DNA of 64,000 nt from Enterobacter sp. (GCA_022649305.1 JALCNW010000002.1:84932-148931), one strand, 5' to 3'; shown: positions 1 to 10,734, numbered from the stretch's first letter. The notes: a model not told the origin generated them from the letters alone. Made by a program: numbers and translations.

Positions 1-2
1 GC

Positions 3-908
3 TGGCGTATACCGTTCTTTATGGCCTTGCCGTTAGGCGTGATTGGCCTGTATCTGCGTCATGCATTAGAAGAGACCCCGGCGTTCCAGCAGCACGTTGA
101 GAAACTGGAGCAGGGCGATCGTGAAGGCTTGCAGGAAGGCCCGAAAGTCTCCTTCATCGAGATTGCGACCAAGCACTGGCGTAGCCTGTTGACCTGTATT
201 GGTCTGGTGATTTCGACCAACGTCACCTACTACATGTTGCTGACGTACATGCCGAGCTACCTGTCGCATAACCTGCACTACTCCGAAGATCACGGTGTGC
301 TGATTATTATCGCCATCATGGTGGGTATGCTGTTTGTGCAGCCGATTATGGGCCTGCTGAGCGACCGCTTTGGTCGTCGCCCGTTCATTATACTGGGCAG
401 CGTGGCGCTGTTTGCTCTGGCCATCCCGGCCTTTATTCTGATTAACAGCAATGTGCTGGGGCTGATATTTGCGGGTCTGCTGATGCTGGCGGTGATCCTG
501 AACTGCTTCATCGGGGTGATGGCGTCTACGCTGCCAGCGATGTTCCCAACGCATATTCGTTACAGTGCGTTGGCGGCGGCGTTTAATATCTCCGTACTGG
601 TTGCCGGTTTGACGCCAACCATTGCCGCATCTCTGGTCGAAAGTACGCAGAACCTGATGATGCCAGCCTATTATCTGATGGTGGTGGCGGTAATTGGTCT
701 GCTTACTGGCCTGACCATGAAAGAGACCGCCAATCGTCCGCTTAAAGGCGCGACGCCTGCGGCATCGGATATCCAGGAAGCGAAAGAGATCCTGCGCGAG
801 CACTACGACAATGTTGAGCAGAAGATTGATAACATTGACGTGGAGATTGAGGAGCTGCAGAAGAAACGTTCTCGGCTGGTGGATCAGCATCCACGCATTA
901 ACGAGTAA
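3..908 (+). CDS. proP: Proline/betaine transporter ProP, 5'-truncated by window edge
   Basis: MFS motif SDRFGRRP; C-terminal coiled coil IQEAKEILREHYDNVEQKIDNIDVEIEELQKKRSRLVDQ typical of ProP; frame open to the window start. Confidence 0.9.
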   Translation, partial: WRIPFFMALPLGVIGLYLRHALEETPAFQQHVEKLEQGDREGLQEGPKVSFIEIATKHWRSLLTCIGLVISTNVTYYMLLTYMPSYLSHNLHYSEDHGVLIIIAIMVGMLFVQPIMGLLSDRFGRRPFIILGSVALFALAIPAFILINSNVLGLIFAGLLMLAVILNCFIGVMASTLPAMFPTHIRYSALAAAFNISVLVAGLTPTIAASLVESTQNLMMPAYYLMVVAVIGLLTGLTMKETANRPLKGATPAASDIQEAKEILREHYDNVEQKIDNIDVEIEELQKKRSRLVDQHPRINE

Positions 909-917
909 GACGAAGAA

Positions 918-941
918 CCCGCCGCCACGGCGGGTTTTTTT
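918..941 (+). terminator. Rho-independent terminator after proP
   Basis: CCCGCC-GCCAC-GGCGGG followed by T7. Confidence 0.85.
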
Positions 942-1148
942 ATACCCCGCGTTGGTTTGGCCCTGTCATAAAACAGTAAAAAAATGCCATTTTGGGTGGT
1001 GTCTAAATTGACAGCCTGAAACGTTCCGACTAATTTTATATTCGAGCACCTACTATTTTAAGTAGGTTGACAGACATAAACTATTTTAAAAATAAAATCT
1101 CAAATATTGAGAATAACTTTTTCATTATCTCTATCCTTGGGTGAGTCA

Positions 1149-1778
1149 ATGAAATATTCACAGCAAAACTCGACGTTATTCGTCGTGACCAAGCCATCGT
1201 TGCAGGCGAAGGCATTGGTTAAGTTATTATCATCTTCATTACCGGTCACAGCAGTATTACATAATATTACGCACCCCTTCGTTGTACCGCCTGATAATGC
1301 GCTGATCTTGTATGACAGGACGGCAACCAACGAAAAGTTTGATTTAAGATGGCAGTGCTACCTGAAAAAAATCCCTACCTCCTTCAAGCTGTTGCTCATT
1401 GATCATGTTAAGGACGAGCAATCAGATCATATCTTTGACTGGCCTTCCGTTCGCGGGCTTTTTTGCATGGCGGACGATCATCACAGCCTTATTCATGGCA
1501 TCAATAAAGTGCTGCAAGATGAATCCTGCTTATCCGATAATTTAAATAAACGCTTCCAGGACAGGAAAACATGGCCGTATGCTTATACGTTATTAACCGA
1601 GCGTGAAAAGGTGGTATTACTGGCGTTGCGTGATGGAGCGACTAACGATCAGATTGCTGACACTTTGTTTATTAGTAAGCTAACGGTAAAGGCGCATCTT
1701 TATAATATCTTTAAAAAAATCGCGGTTAAAAATAGAGTCCAGGCCATGCTCTGGGTAAATGAAAATCTGAATCATTAA
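1149..1778 (+). CDS. LuxR/GerE-type HTH transcriptional regulator
   Basis: C-terminal LTEREKVVLLALRDGATNDQIADTLFISKLTVKAHLYNIFKKIAVKNRVQA is a GerE HTH; start chosen at internal Met. Confidence 0.85.
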   Translation: MKYSQQNSTLFVVTKPSLQAKALVKLLSSSLPVTAVLHNITHPFVVPPDNALILYDRTATNEKFDLRWQCYLKKIPTSFKLLLIDHVKDEQSDHIFDWPSVRGLFCMADDHHSLIHGINKVLQDESCLSDNLNKRFQDRKTWPYAYTLLTEREKVVLLALRDGATNDQIADTLFISKLTVKAHLYNIFKKIAVKNRVQAMLWVNENLNH

Positions 1779-1805
1779 TTTTAACGCTGCCGAATTTTCG
1801 CATTG

Positions 1806-3197
1806 TTAATCTTCCGTTAATCCTTCGCCGCTTTTCCCTTTTTCCCAGGCGACGCGGCGATGGAACATTTTTTTCATCGCCCGTCCAAGCGTGTTGAACC
1901 AGCCGGTTGGACGCGGGTCGGCAAGCATGCTTAGGGCGCGGGCGTAATCCAGTACCAGACCTGGCGTCCAGGCCATCGTTTCTGCACGTTTGCGCAGCTG
2001 TAGCGCCACCCAGAGTTCGGGCGTGGACATCAGTTTTCCCATTGCCAGCCAGAAACCGCGCGATTGCCATAATCTTCCGACCGAGCCTTCAAGCGCGGCT
2101 TCCAACGCGCGTGCCACGCTGCTGGAACAGTTACGGTGCGTCAGGTTATAGGATTCGTTTTTACGGTAATTTTCCCAGAAAGCCTGTAGACGCGCTTCGC
2201 TGTAGTTTCGGATGCGCACTTTTCGCGTTGAGGGACACCATTTTACCGACTCGGTGGCGTAATCGGGTTGAAACTCACCCGGCACGTTATTCTCGGGCGT
2301 GGCACGTAAAAGGCGGGCGAAGGCATCAGGGGAACGATCGATCAGAACGGCGGGGTATAAGCTGATGTAGATCCCGCCAGGCGATTCCAGTGCGGCGTGC
2401 CCCGTCGAAATCACGCCGTTAACATCGACGGCTGCAATATAACGGCTGATGACTGGCCGGGGAATGGCTTCTCCCGGCGCTGAACCAACGGGTGTCCAGA
2501 CGTGGATGGTGAGCGCTTTTTCATCATCTTCGGGCGGCCCATCCCATTCGACCACGGCGGGCGGATGGGTGTCAGCTTCTTCCATATACTCCTCACCCTT
2601 CAGGCCTGGATTGGCAGCGGCCAGCCTGACACGGTTGGCGAGGATAAACATATTCCAGCCTGCAAAGGCCAGGCCTAACCCCAGACAATAAGGTACGGTT
2701 CCGGAATAGTGGGAGGGCCAGGGCTGGAAAAAGAAGATGGCTAACGCAATCTCCACAATCCCACCCCACATTGCGGGTCGCCAACGCCGGTAGCGCACCA
2801 CGATTGCTGAAGCAATTTGCAGCGTGCCATCGAGCAAGAACAGCGTGCCAAAAATCATCGCCAGAATGAAGTTTCCGTCATGGTTACCGACAAGAATCAG
2901 GATGGCAGCCAGCGAAAATGTCGCGCCTTTCACGTAGCGTAACAGGCGTTGTCCGCCCATGCCGCTGTGCGCCACCATCAGCGTGGCGAAGCCTTCAAAG
3001 AGCAGCAAACAGGCAAAGGGCTCGATGGGGAAAAACAGTACGCCATCCATCGCGTCGATAAAAATGACGACGCCAGCGATGAGTGTTAGCCAGCCGAAAC
3101 GACGAAGCCCGCGCCAATGCGAACGCAAAAAATCCACGCCAAGCAGAATCAGGGTCAGTCGCATCATGAGTGTATTTCCAGAATCAACCTCCCACAT
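1806..3197 (-). CDS. HdeD/DUF308-like membrane protein with C-terminal cysteine-peptidase-like region
   Basis: Repeated hydrophobic helices of HdeD type in N-terminal half; C-terminal GHAALES...YNLTHRNCSSSVARALEAAL resembles permuted papain-like (His first, then Asn-Cys) domains. Confidence 0.6.
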   Translation of the reverse strand: MWEVDSGNTLMMRLTLILLGVDFLRSHWRGLRRFGWLTLIAGVVIFIDAMDGVLFFPIEPFACLLLFEGFATLMVAHSGMGGQRLLRYVKGATFSLAAILILVGNHDGNFILAMIFGTLFLLDGTLQIASAIVVRYRRWRPAMWGGIVEIALAIFFFQPWPSHYSGTVPYCLGLGLAFAGWNMFILANRVRLAAANPGLKGEEYMEEADTHPPAVVEWDGPPEDDEKALTIHVWTPVGSAPGEAIPRPVISRYIAAVDVNGVISTGHAALESPGGIYISLYPAVLIDRSPDAFARLLRATPENNVPGEFQPDYATESVKWCPSTRKVRIRNYSEARLQAFWENYRKNESYNLTHRNCSSSVARALEAALEGSVGRLWQSRGFWLAMGKLMSTPELWVALQLRKRAETMAWTPGLVLDYARALSMLADPRPTGWFNTLGRAMKKMFHRRVAWEKGKSGEGLTED

Positions 3198-3262
3198 TTA
3201 TAGTTCACACGCTGAATGAGTGCGTTATGAATTGTGTGTGGGAGGTGGCGATTCCAGGTCAG

Positions 3263-3880
3263 TTATAGCAGGCGGGCGAGTTGGCGTTGATGGTAGCGCC
3301 CAAGGATCAGCACCGTTGTCAGCGCACCGAGCAGAGCGCAGAACATGTCCGACTGGGTATCCCACGGATCGCCCTGCGTGCCCAGAAAATCATCTGCGCC
3401 TTGCCCCATCGCCAGTGCCGCCCACCATTCGATCAACTCGTAAGTCGCGCTAATGGCAAGGGCAATACAGCACACCAGAAAACCTGTCATTTTGCGCCCG
3501 TTAACGTAACCGCCACGCAGTAGTATTTCCCGAGCGGCCAGCGCAGGGACGAGGCCCTGGAAAAAGTGCCCCAGCTTGTCGTACGGATTGCGGCTGAGAT
3601 TGAACATTTCCTGAACGTCAAATCCAATCGGCACTTTGGCGTAGGTGTACATACCCCCCACCATCAGTACGATCGCGTGAAGGAAAATCAGGGTGTAAAG
3701 CAGAGGCGTGAGCGGATAACGCTTATGGGTGGCGAGCAGCAGCGGAACAATAATGACAACTGGCGTGACTTCCATAAGCCAGGTAATGCGATCGCGGGTC
3801 AACAGGCCGGTATAAATTAGAATCAGCAGCAAAAGTAACGCGCCGCCTTTTAACACAGAGGAGAGGGCAAATTGGGTCAT
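3263..3880 (-). CDS. yjdF: YjdF/DUF2238 family inner membrane protein
   Basis: Sequence NPYDKLGHFFQGLVPALAAREILLR and DDFLGTQGDPWDTQSDMFCALLGA are hallmarks of this family. Confidence 0.85.
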   Translation of the reverse strand: MTQFALSSVLKGGALLLLLILIYTGLLTRDRITWLMEVTPVVIIVPLLLATHKRYPLTPLLYTLIFLHAIVLMVGGMYTYAKVPIGFDVQEMFNLSRNPYDKLGHFFQGLVPALAAREILLRGGYVNGRKMTGFLVCCIALAISATYELIEWWAALAMGQGADDFLGTQGDPWDTQSDMFCALLGALTTVLILGRYHQRQLARLL

Positions 3881-3952
3881 AGCATTTTACTTATCGGCAA
3901 AATGACTACTATCGACTCGCGTTGAGGAAAACTCAATATTTTGCGCGGTACG

Positions 3953-3980
3953 AAAAAAAACGGGGCCATGCATGGCCCCG
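3953..3980 (-). terminator. Terminator of the autotransporter gene
   Basis: CGGGGCCATGCATGGCCCCG palindrome with T-run on the minus strand. Confidence 0.8.
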
Positions 3981-3997
3981 TTTCACATTGACAACTA

Positions 3998-6900
3998 TTA
4001 GAACATTTTGCGTAAGCGCAGGCTGAAGGTGTGCGCCTGATAGCGCTCGCCCGCTTGCAGGTCGTAGCGCGCGTCAAAGCTCAGTTCATTCGCATCATAC
4101 AATGTGCTACCGATAGCCAGGCCGGCCATGTCTGCCACAGGCGATGCCCCTTTGGTGATAAAGCTGGTTTCACCAATGGTATCGGCAGCGTAGCTTGCCC
4201 TGCTGCTGACCTGACGATCGTCATACTGGTGGATCCACGAGACCTGCGCGAATGGCGTCAGGTTGCCAAGGCCAGTTGCGAAGGTTTTCTCGAGGCGAGC
4301 ACCGATATCGCTCACTACGGACTGGGAGTGAATGCTTTCAACATCCAGAGCCATGCCGTTGCCGCCCGTTTCTTTATAACCATCAACGTGCTGATAACCA
4401 TAAGTCAGGCTCGCCAGCGGCGTCAGGACGATGTTTGCTGGCAGGGTGAACGGATAACCGAATTCCGTTTGCAACGTGATTGACTGACCGTTGAACTTAC
4501 CCTTTGCTGCGCCGGAGAAGCCGGTGAAGTCAGCACGACGAACAGAGCTGTAGTTCTGACGGTTTACGCCAGCGGAAAGGTTCAGGTACCACGGATCGCC
4601 GGTGTAGCCTGCGTAACCGATCACGCCATAGTTGTCGGCGGTCGAGGTATTGCCGCTTAGGTTGTCTTTACCGTGGACGGAGGTGTTGCTGTAGTTCACT
4701 GCCGCACCCAGACGCCAGTCGTCGCCAAGCGCGCGGTCCGCGCCGAGGATCAGACCACCAAATTTCGCGGTGTAACCACTGACATCATCCGTGCTGCCCT
4801 GACGAGCATAGCCGCCGAACGGTTGCCCCCAGACAATCCAGTTGCTGGCGTAATCGTCACCCGTTGCAACGCCACTGGTGCCTGAGGTGCCAGGCGCGCG
4901 GACGGCGTCAATGTGCGCACCTACGACGGCCTGAGCGGTAGAGGTGGCGACGGTGGCCGCTGAACTGGTGTTGATGTTCTGCCCTGGGGACAGACGTTCG
5001 CCGACTCGGTTGGCTTCACTTTTGCTATCGATCGCTAATGAGGCGTTATAAAGCTCAAGCAGTTGTGGGGAAGCGATTCCTGAATAACTCGCCAGACCGC
5101 CCAGTGCCGCTGTGGCGCTAGGGATGGTTGCCAGAACCGGTTTGGCAGGCGTAGGGTCATTCGGCGGAGTGACAACTGGTGGCGTCACAACGGGTGGGGT
5201 GACAACCGGTGGAGTGACAACTGGTGGAGTCACAACGGGTGGAGCCACAACGGGTGGAGTCACAATTGGTGGAGTGACAACGGGTGGAGTCACAACGGGT
5301 GGAGTGACAACGGGTGGAATGACAACGGGTGGAGTGACAACGGGTGGAATGACAACGGGTGGAGTCACAACCGGTGGAACCACAACCGGTGGAACCACAA
5401 CGGGCTCAGCGCCAACGGTAAGTACCAGCGCTTTGTTGGCACCATCCGCATAGACCGCACCCGTTACCGCACCGTTGTAGCCAACAGCCTGGTAGTTTAG
5501 GTTCTCTGCGTTGTAATCGGTATCCGCCCCCGCAGCGCTTATCACCACGTAACGCTGACCTTCAGCGAAACGATAGGTGCTACCCGTACGCAGCAGTTTA
5601 ACGTTGGATCCCGCGTCAACGATCGCGTTGCCGTTGACGTTCAAGCGACCATAACCGGTATCCGCAATCAGCTCATCGCCTAAGGTGGTGAGATCTGAGA
5701 CCCCCGAGATAAGCGTAGCCGCCGCTTTCTGATGGTAATCACCCGAAATCGTGATGTGATTATTCACCTGCAATGAGGTGGCATCGTTAATAACGGCACT
5801 GGCAATAACATGATCGTCCAGAAGCACTGAACCGGTGCCAAAGACGACATCCGAGCGTGAACTGGTGATAGTGCCGATACCATTGATTCCGGTTAGCGTA
5901 CCGGTTGCGGTAGTCCCGCCATTAATTTTTAGTGGCGTAGCGCTGGTGGAATAAATATCGCCTGTGACGAGCCCCGTGTTGGTTAGCGTGACGTCAGTGT
6001 TGGCAGACGCATCGCTATAAACATACAGGGCGTAGGTGTTAGCGCTCAGCTCACCGTTATTCACGATGACAGTTGATGGGTTCAGATTACTGTAGCTCGA
6101 CAGATAAATACCGCTGTAACCGCCGCTGATCAAACCGTTGTTAATGATATTTCCGATAGCCGTCCCGCTGGAACTGTTCGCAAAAATGCCATAACCGTCT
6201 GCGGTGATCTGACCATTGTTCTCAATAGTACCAATGGTGTTGTGGTTGGTGATGCCGTATGAACTGCCTTTAATAACGCCATCGTTAATAAGGGTATTGA
6301 TTGTGCCCCAGTTAAAAATTCCCGCACTGTCAAAGAAATTGAGATCGCCAGTTTGAATAGTGCCGGTATTGTGGAGTGTGCCAATAATTCCGTTATTGTA
6401 AATTGCCCCATTTTGCCCAGGGAACATGCCAAAGTCGCTGGTGTCAGAGGTGATCACACCGGCATTCAATAAGTTATCAATGGTCCCCTGATTGCTGATC
6501 CCGCGGTATCCGGTAATTGTGCCATCAACGGTATTGGTAAATTCACCCATCTTTCCCGCATTACTGATTGCGCCAACATCGTAAAGGCCAAAGTTATAAT
6601 TATCGGGGGCATTTTTAATTGTGCCGCTATTGATAAATGTCTCTACGACGCCCGAGGCGCTTAGCGAAACGATGCTGCCATAATGATAGCGATTATTACT
6701 GGCGATGGTTCCGGCGTTAGTTAATGTCTCAACCGTTCCATCAATCTGGACAATATTATTGTTCGAATTGGTGGTGTTGTCGCCTGAGTCGCTGATCACA
6801 CCCTCGTTGGTGAGAGTGCTTACGATGGCGCCCTGGTTGACATTAAGCGCTGTAGTCGGAGCGCCGGTCAGTGATCCGGTGTGGGTGATATGAACCAGCG

Positions 6901-7045
6901 GGTTTGAATTAATGACCTGAAGATTACTTGAAGCGTTGTCGATAACAATGCCAGAGATAGCAAAGGCATTATTCACTAAAAACGCCTGTGCTGCCGTTGA
7001 AGCCACCAGCAGAGAAATCAGCTGGCTGAGGTGTTTCTTTTCCAT
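3998..7045 (-). CDS. Autotransporter with Pro-rich repeat linker and C-terminal beta-barrel
   Basis: Signal peptide, repetitive passenger (GTI.N.G.I), PPVV repeats, C-terminal barrel ending in HTFSLRLRKMF. Confidence 0.88.
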   Translation of the reverse strand: MEKKHLSQLISLLVASTAAQAFLVNNAFAISGIVIDNASSNLQVINSNPLVHITHTGSLTGAPTTALNVNQGAIVSTLTNEGVISDSGDNTTNSNNNIVQIDGTVETLTNAGTIASNNRYHYGSIVSLSASGVVETFINSGTIKNAPDNYNFGLYDVGAISNAGKMGEFTNTVDGTITGYRGISNQGTIDNLLNAGVITSDTSDFGMFPGQNGAIYNNGIIGTLHNTGTIQTGDLNFFDSAGIFNWGTINTLINDGVIKGSSYGITNHNTIGTIENNGQITADGYGIFANSSSGTAIGNIINNGLISGGYSGIYLSSYSNLNPSTVIVNNGELSANTYALYVYSDASANTDVTLTNTGLVTGDIYSTSATPLKINGGTTATGTLTGINGIGTITSSRSDVVFGTGSVLLDDHVIASAVINDATSLQVNNHITISGDYHQKAAATLISGVSDLTTLGDELIADTGYGRLNVNGNAIVDAGSNVKLLRTGSTYRFAEGQRYVVISAAGADTDYNAENLNYQAVGYNGAVTGAVYADGANKALVLTVGAEPVVVPPVVVPPVVTPPVVIPPVVTPPVVIPPVVTPPVVTPPVVTPPIVTPPVVAPPVVTPPVVTPPVVTPPVVTPPVVTPPNDPTPAKPVLATIPSATAALGGLASYSGIASPQLLELYNASLAIDSKSEANRVGERLSPGQNINTSSAATVATSTAQAVVGAHIDAVRAPGTSGTSGVATGDDYASNWIVWGQPFGGYARQGSTDDVSGYTAKFGGLILGADRALGDDWRLGAAVNYSNTSVHGKDNLSGNTSTADNYGVIGYAGYTGDPWYLNLSAGVNRQNYSSVRRADFTGFSGAAKGKFNGQSITLQTEFGYPFTLPANIVLTPLASLTYGYQHVDGYKETGGNGMALDVESIHSQSVVSDIGARLEKTFATGLGNLTPFAQVSWIHQYDDRQVSSRASYAADTIGETSFITKGASPVADMAGLAIGSTLYDANELSFDARYDLQAGERYQAHTFSLRLRKMF
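5160..5405. repeat. Imperfect 15-bp tandem repeat (GGTGGAGTGACAACG-like) encoding Pro/Val/Thr repeats
   Basis: About 16 visible in-frame copies in the autotransporter linker. Confidence 0.9.
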
Positions 7046-7221
7046 GGTATACCGTCACGATGTTGCGAAAGATGTTATTGCAGATGAGTGTGTCTTCGGA
7101 TTAATCCGATATTATTCGGGCGCAGAATATCGATTCTGCAAAAGAAAACAATAAGGATTTCTTAATTATTACGCGATAAAACAATGCCACTTTTATTATG
7201 TGGATTTTAATTTAAGTTAGG

Positions 7222-8070
7222 GTGGGCGGCGATTTGTGGGTTACAAAGAATATATTCTTAGCAGTCGTATTGATTAATTTATCTTTTTTATTCGTCGGCT
7301 GTGTTTCTGAAGATCCACGAGTACGAGCAGATACCCTGGCTACGCGCGCTGGTCTGATCAGCGAAAATTTACAAACTAAAAACTTCACTATCAGATCATG
7401 GAGCCGAATAACGCCCCCGGTTCATTCATTACGTGTGTACATCGAAGGAGACGGCTTTGCATGGAAAAGCCGTACGTTACCCTCTGACAACCCTACGCCG
7501 CGTAATCCGCTAGGGTTGGCCATGGCCGCATCAGATATCCATGTAAACGTGCTTTATCTGGCGCGCCCCTGCCAGTTTGTCACTCCTTTGCCCAGCCATT
7601 GCAGCGTGAACTGGTGGACGAACGATCGTTTCTCACCTGACGTCATTGAAGCCATGAATGATGCTCTTGATCAGATTGTGAAACGCTTTCCCGGCGTGAC
7701 GCTCGAAATGGTGGGGTATTCGGGGGGTGGGAATATCGCGGCTTTACTCGCCGAACGGCGCGGTGATGTGCGCTCGTTGCGTACTGTTGCAGGCAATCTG
7801 GACGTTGCGTATGTCAACGCGCAGCATCATGTCACCGCAATGCCAGCGGCTATCAGCGCTATTGATAAGGCTTCCGCACTTCGCACGCTTGCGCAAATAC
7901 ATTACACCGGTGATAAAGACAACACCGTTTCGCCCGCTGTTGCCTGGCGCTTTCAGCAGGCGGTGGGTGGAAAATGTGCCCGGGTTGATGTTGTCAGTGG
8001 GATGTCGCATGGATCGGACTGGGCGGCGATCTGGCCACAACTGTTAGCTCAGGAAGAGCCGAAATGCTGA
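7222..8070 (+). CDS. Putative lipoprotein alpha/beta hydrolase
   Basis: Lipobox-like FVGC; nucleophile elbow GYSGG; C-terminal SGMSHG. Confidence 0.7.
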   Translation: MGGDLWVTKNIFLAVVLINLSFLFVGCVSEDPRVRADTLATRAGLISENLQTKNFTIRSWSRITPPVHSLRVYIEGDGFAWKSRTLPSDNPTPRNPLGLAMAASDIHVNVLYLARPCQFVTPLPSHCSVNWWTNDRFSPDVIEAMNDALDQIVKRFPGVTLEMVGYSGGGNIAALLAERRGDVRSLRTVAGNLDVAYVNAQHHVTAMPAAISAIDKASALRTLAQIHYTGDKDNTVSPAVAWRFQQAVGGKCARVDVVSGMSHGSDWAAIWPQLLAQEEPKC

Positions 8071-8639
8071 TAAGGGCAATCTTCACGGTAAAATTATTTA
8101 GCGCCGCTTAAGTATAAAGTTAGCCTTTTAGAGTCATGGGAAATATTTTTACTTTTTCACCTCATTTACTCACGACGGGCTTCACAATTTTCGCGCAGTG
8201 TCATAATTCGGACTTTTCAGGTAACCGGTTATTTTTTAATCCTTTTTACCCTTAAGCTAGATTGAATGTTTATCGTCCAGCCCTATCCTATAAGGTGTGT
8301 AGGGATTAAGATAAGAAATTTCTTATATATCAGTGGGATGATCTTTCTTTTGTAAATCCATCGCTGTAACATTGTGTTACATGTTTTTGTTTCCCATCGT
8401 CTTGTCAACATTTCTACACTCCTCTCAATAGGTCTTATCCTAAATTTTTAAAGTCGAATTTTAGACCTATAACATTGTGTCATGCTTGCTAGTGAATGGA
8501 ATGTGCTCGCTTTTGACCCCCGGATTTTGATTTGCGTCGGATGACGTAAGCAGGGACGTTGTTTGGGCAGGGTAAGCCTTTCTTATTAATTTCTCTCTGG
8601 CATTGACCGCTTCTATTACTCCATAGAACAGGGACAGCT

Positions 8640-9137
8640 ATGTCTAACTCCTATCAGTCCGAGATCCCCAAAGCCCGCGTCAATATTCAGTTAAACCTGC
8701 ACACGGGTGGCGCGCAGAAGAAAGTTGAATTACCCCTCAAACTGGTTGTCGTGGGGGATTACAGCAACGGCGAAGAGCAGCGTCCGGTTTCTGAGCGTGA
8801 AAAGGTCAACGTCAACAAGAATAACTTCGACAGCGTGCTGGCCGAATTTTCACCTTCCGTAAAACTCTCTGTAGAAAATACGCTTGCCAACGATGGCAGC
8901 GAAGAAGCCGTCTCTCTGACCTTCCGCGACATGAAAGACTTCACGCCGGAACAGGTCGCCCGCCAGATCCCTCAGCTTAAAGCCATGCTCGCCATGCGCA
9001 ATCTGCTGCGCGACCTGAAAGCCAATCTGCTGGATAACCAGGCATTCCGTAAAGAACTGGAAAAAATCCTGCTTGACCCAGCGCTTAGCGCTGAACTGCG
9101 CAGTGAGCTGTCTGCCCTGGCGCCGAAACAAGCATAA
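8640..9137 (+). CDS. tssB: T6SS contractile sheath small subunit TssB
   Basis: KARVNIQLNLHTGGAQKKVELPLKLVVVGDYS; DMKDFTPEQVARQIPQL. Confidence 0.93.
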   Translation: MSNSYQSEIPKARVNIQLNLHTGGAQKKVELPLKLVVVGDYSNGEEQRPVSEREKVNVNKNNFDSVLAEFSPSVKLSVENTLANDGSEEAVSLTFRDMKDFTPEQVARQIPQLKAMLAMRNLLRDLKANLLDNQAFRKELEKILLDPALSAELRSELSALAPKQA

Positions 9138-9170
9138 CGGTCGCGATATTTAACGGATTAATAAGAGAAG

Positions 9171-10718
9171 ATGCTGATGTCTGTAAAAAATGAAAATGCC
9201 GCTGGCGGCGAAAGCGTAGTGCTGGAACGTCCTGAAACAGTGGGTGTGTACGCCTCCCTTTTTGAAAAAATCAATTTAAGCCCGGTTTCTGAACTGAGCA
9301 CGCTGGATATCTGGCAGGATGCGCAGGCCATGTCTGACGCCACGGCAGATGAACGCCTGACGGCGGGTATGCAGGTGTTCCTGGAGTGCCTCAGCAAAGC
9401 TGGCGTTAAAGTCGATAAGCTGGACAAAAACCTGATTGACCATCATATCGCGGAACTCGACTACCAGATCAGTCGCCAGCTTGATGCGGTCATGCACCAT
9501 GAAGAGTTTCAGGCCGTTGAGTCGCTGTGGCGCGGTGTAAAATCGCTGGTGGATAAAACCGATTTCCGCCAGAACGTCAAAGTTGAGCTGCTCGATCTGT
9601 CGAAAGAGACCCTGCGCCAGGACTTTGAAGATGCGCCTGAAATCATTCAAAGTGGGTTATACAAGCATACTTATATCGATGAATACGACACCCCAGGCGG
9701 CGAACCTATCGGTGCGCTGATCTCCTCGTATGAGTTTGATGCCTCAGCACAAGACGTGGCACTGCTGCGTAATATTTCCAAAGTGTCTGCTGCGGCCCAC
9801 ATGCCGTTTATCGGCTCCGCTGGCCCGAAATTCTTCCTGAAGGATTCAATGGAAGAAGTGGCGGCCATCAAGGATATCGGTAACTACTTTGACCGCGCCG
9901 AGTACATCAAGTGGAAATCATTCCGCGATACCGATGATTCCCGTTATATCGGTCTGGTGATGCCGCGCGTGCTGGGCCGTCTGCCGTATGGCCCGGACAC
10001 CGTACCTGTACGCAGCTTTAACTATGTTGAAGAGGTCAAAGGGCCAGAGCACGACAAATACCTCTGGACTAACGCGTCATTCGCCTTCGCGGCAAACATG
10101 GTGCGCAGCTTTATCAATAATGGCTGGTGCGTCCAAATCCGTGGCCCGCAGGCTGGCGGGGCAGTACAAGATCTGCCGATCCACCTGTACGATCTCGGCA
10201 CCGGTAATCAGGTGAAAATCCCGTCTGAGGTGATGATCCCAGAAACCCGTGAGTTTGAATTTGCCAACCTGGGCTTTATCCCGCTGTCGTACTACAAAAA
10301 CCGCGACTACTCGTGCTTCTTCTCAGCGAACTCCACCCAGAAGCCAGCGCTGTATGAAACGGCCGATGCAACCGCAAACAGCCGCATCAACTCCCGTCTG
10401 CCATACATCTTCCTGCTGTCCCGTATCGCGCACTATCTGAAACTCATTCAGCGCGAAAACATCGGTACCACCAAAGACCGCCGCCTGCTGGAGCTGGAGC
10501 TCAATACCTGGGTGCGCAGTCTTGTCACCGAGATGACCAATCCGGGCGATGACCTGCAGGCTTCTCACCCGCTGCGTGATGCGAAAGTGGTGGTGGAAGA
10601 CATCGAAGATAACCCGGGCTTCTTCCGCGTTAAGCTCTTCGCGATCCCGCACTTCCAGGTGGAAGGCATGGACGTAAATCTGTCCCTGGTCTCGCAAATG
10701 CCGAAGGCGAAATCCTAA
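9171..10718 (+). CDS. tssC: T6SS contractile sheath large subunit TssC
   Basis: FQAVESLWRGVKSLV, PRVLGRLPYG, WVRSLVTEMTNPGDDLQASHPLRDAKV. Confidence 0.95.
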   Translation: MLMSVKNENAAGGESVVLERPETVGVYASLFEKINLSPVSELSTLDIWQDAQAMSDATADERLTAGMQVFLECLSKAGVKVDKLDKNLIDHHIAELDYQISRQLDAVMHHEEFQAVESLWRGVKSLVDKTDFRQNVKVELLDLSKETLRQDFEDAPEIIQSGLYKHTYIDEYDTPGGEPIGALISSYEFDASAQDVALLRNISKVSAAAHMPFIGSAGPKFFLKDSMEEVAAIKDIGNYFDRAEYIKWKSFRDTDDSRYIGLVMPRVLGRLPYGPDTVPVRSFNYVEEVKGPEHDKYLWTNASFAFAANMVRSFINNGWCVQIRGPQAGGAVQDLPIHLYDLGTGNQVKIPSEVMIPETREFEFANLGFIPLSYYKNRDYSCFFSANSTQKPALYETADATANSRINSRLPYIFLLSRIAHYLKLIQRENIGTTKDRRLLELELNTWVRSLVTEMTNPGDDLQASHPLRDAKVVVEDIEDNPGFFRVKLFAIPHFQVEGMDVNLSLVSQMPKAKS

Positions 10719-10734
10719 CTAAGGCAGGAAGCCA

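Noticed and set aside
66-890. 274-aa minus-strand ORF over proP
   Set aside because: Antisense shadow of proP with no recognisable domain.
5160-5405. Possible CRISPR array
   Set aside because: Repeats are contiguous 15-mers without spacers, inside a coding region.
5112-5453. Plus-strand GGVTT repeat ORF
   Set aside because: Antisense translation of the autotransporter Pro-rich repeat; no independent coding evidence.
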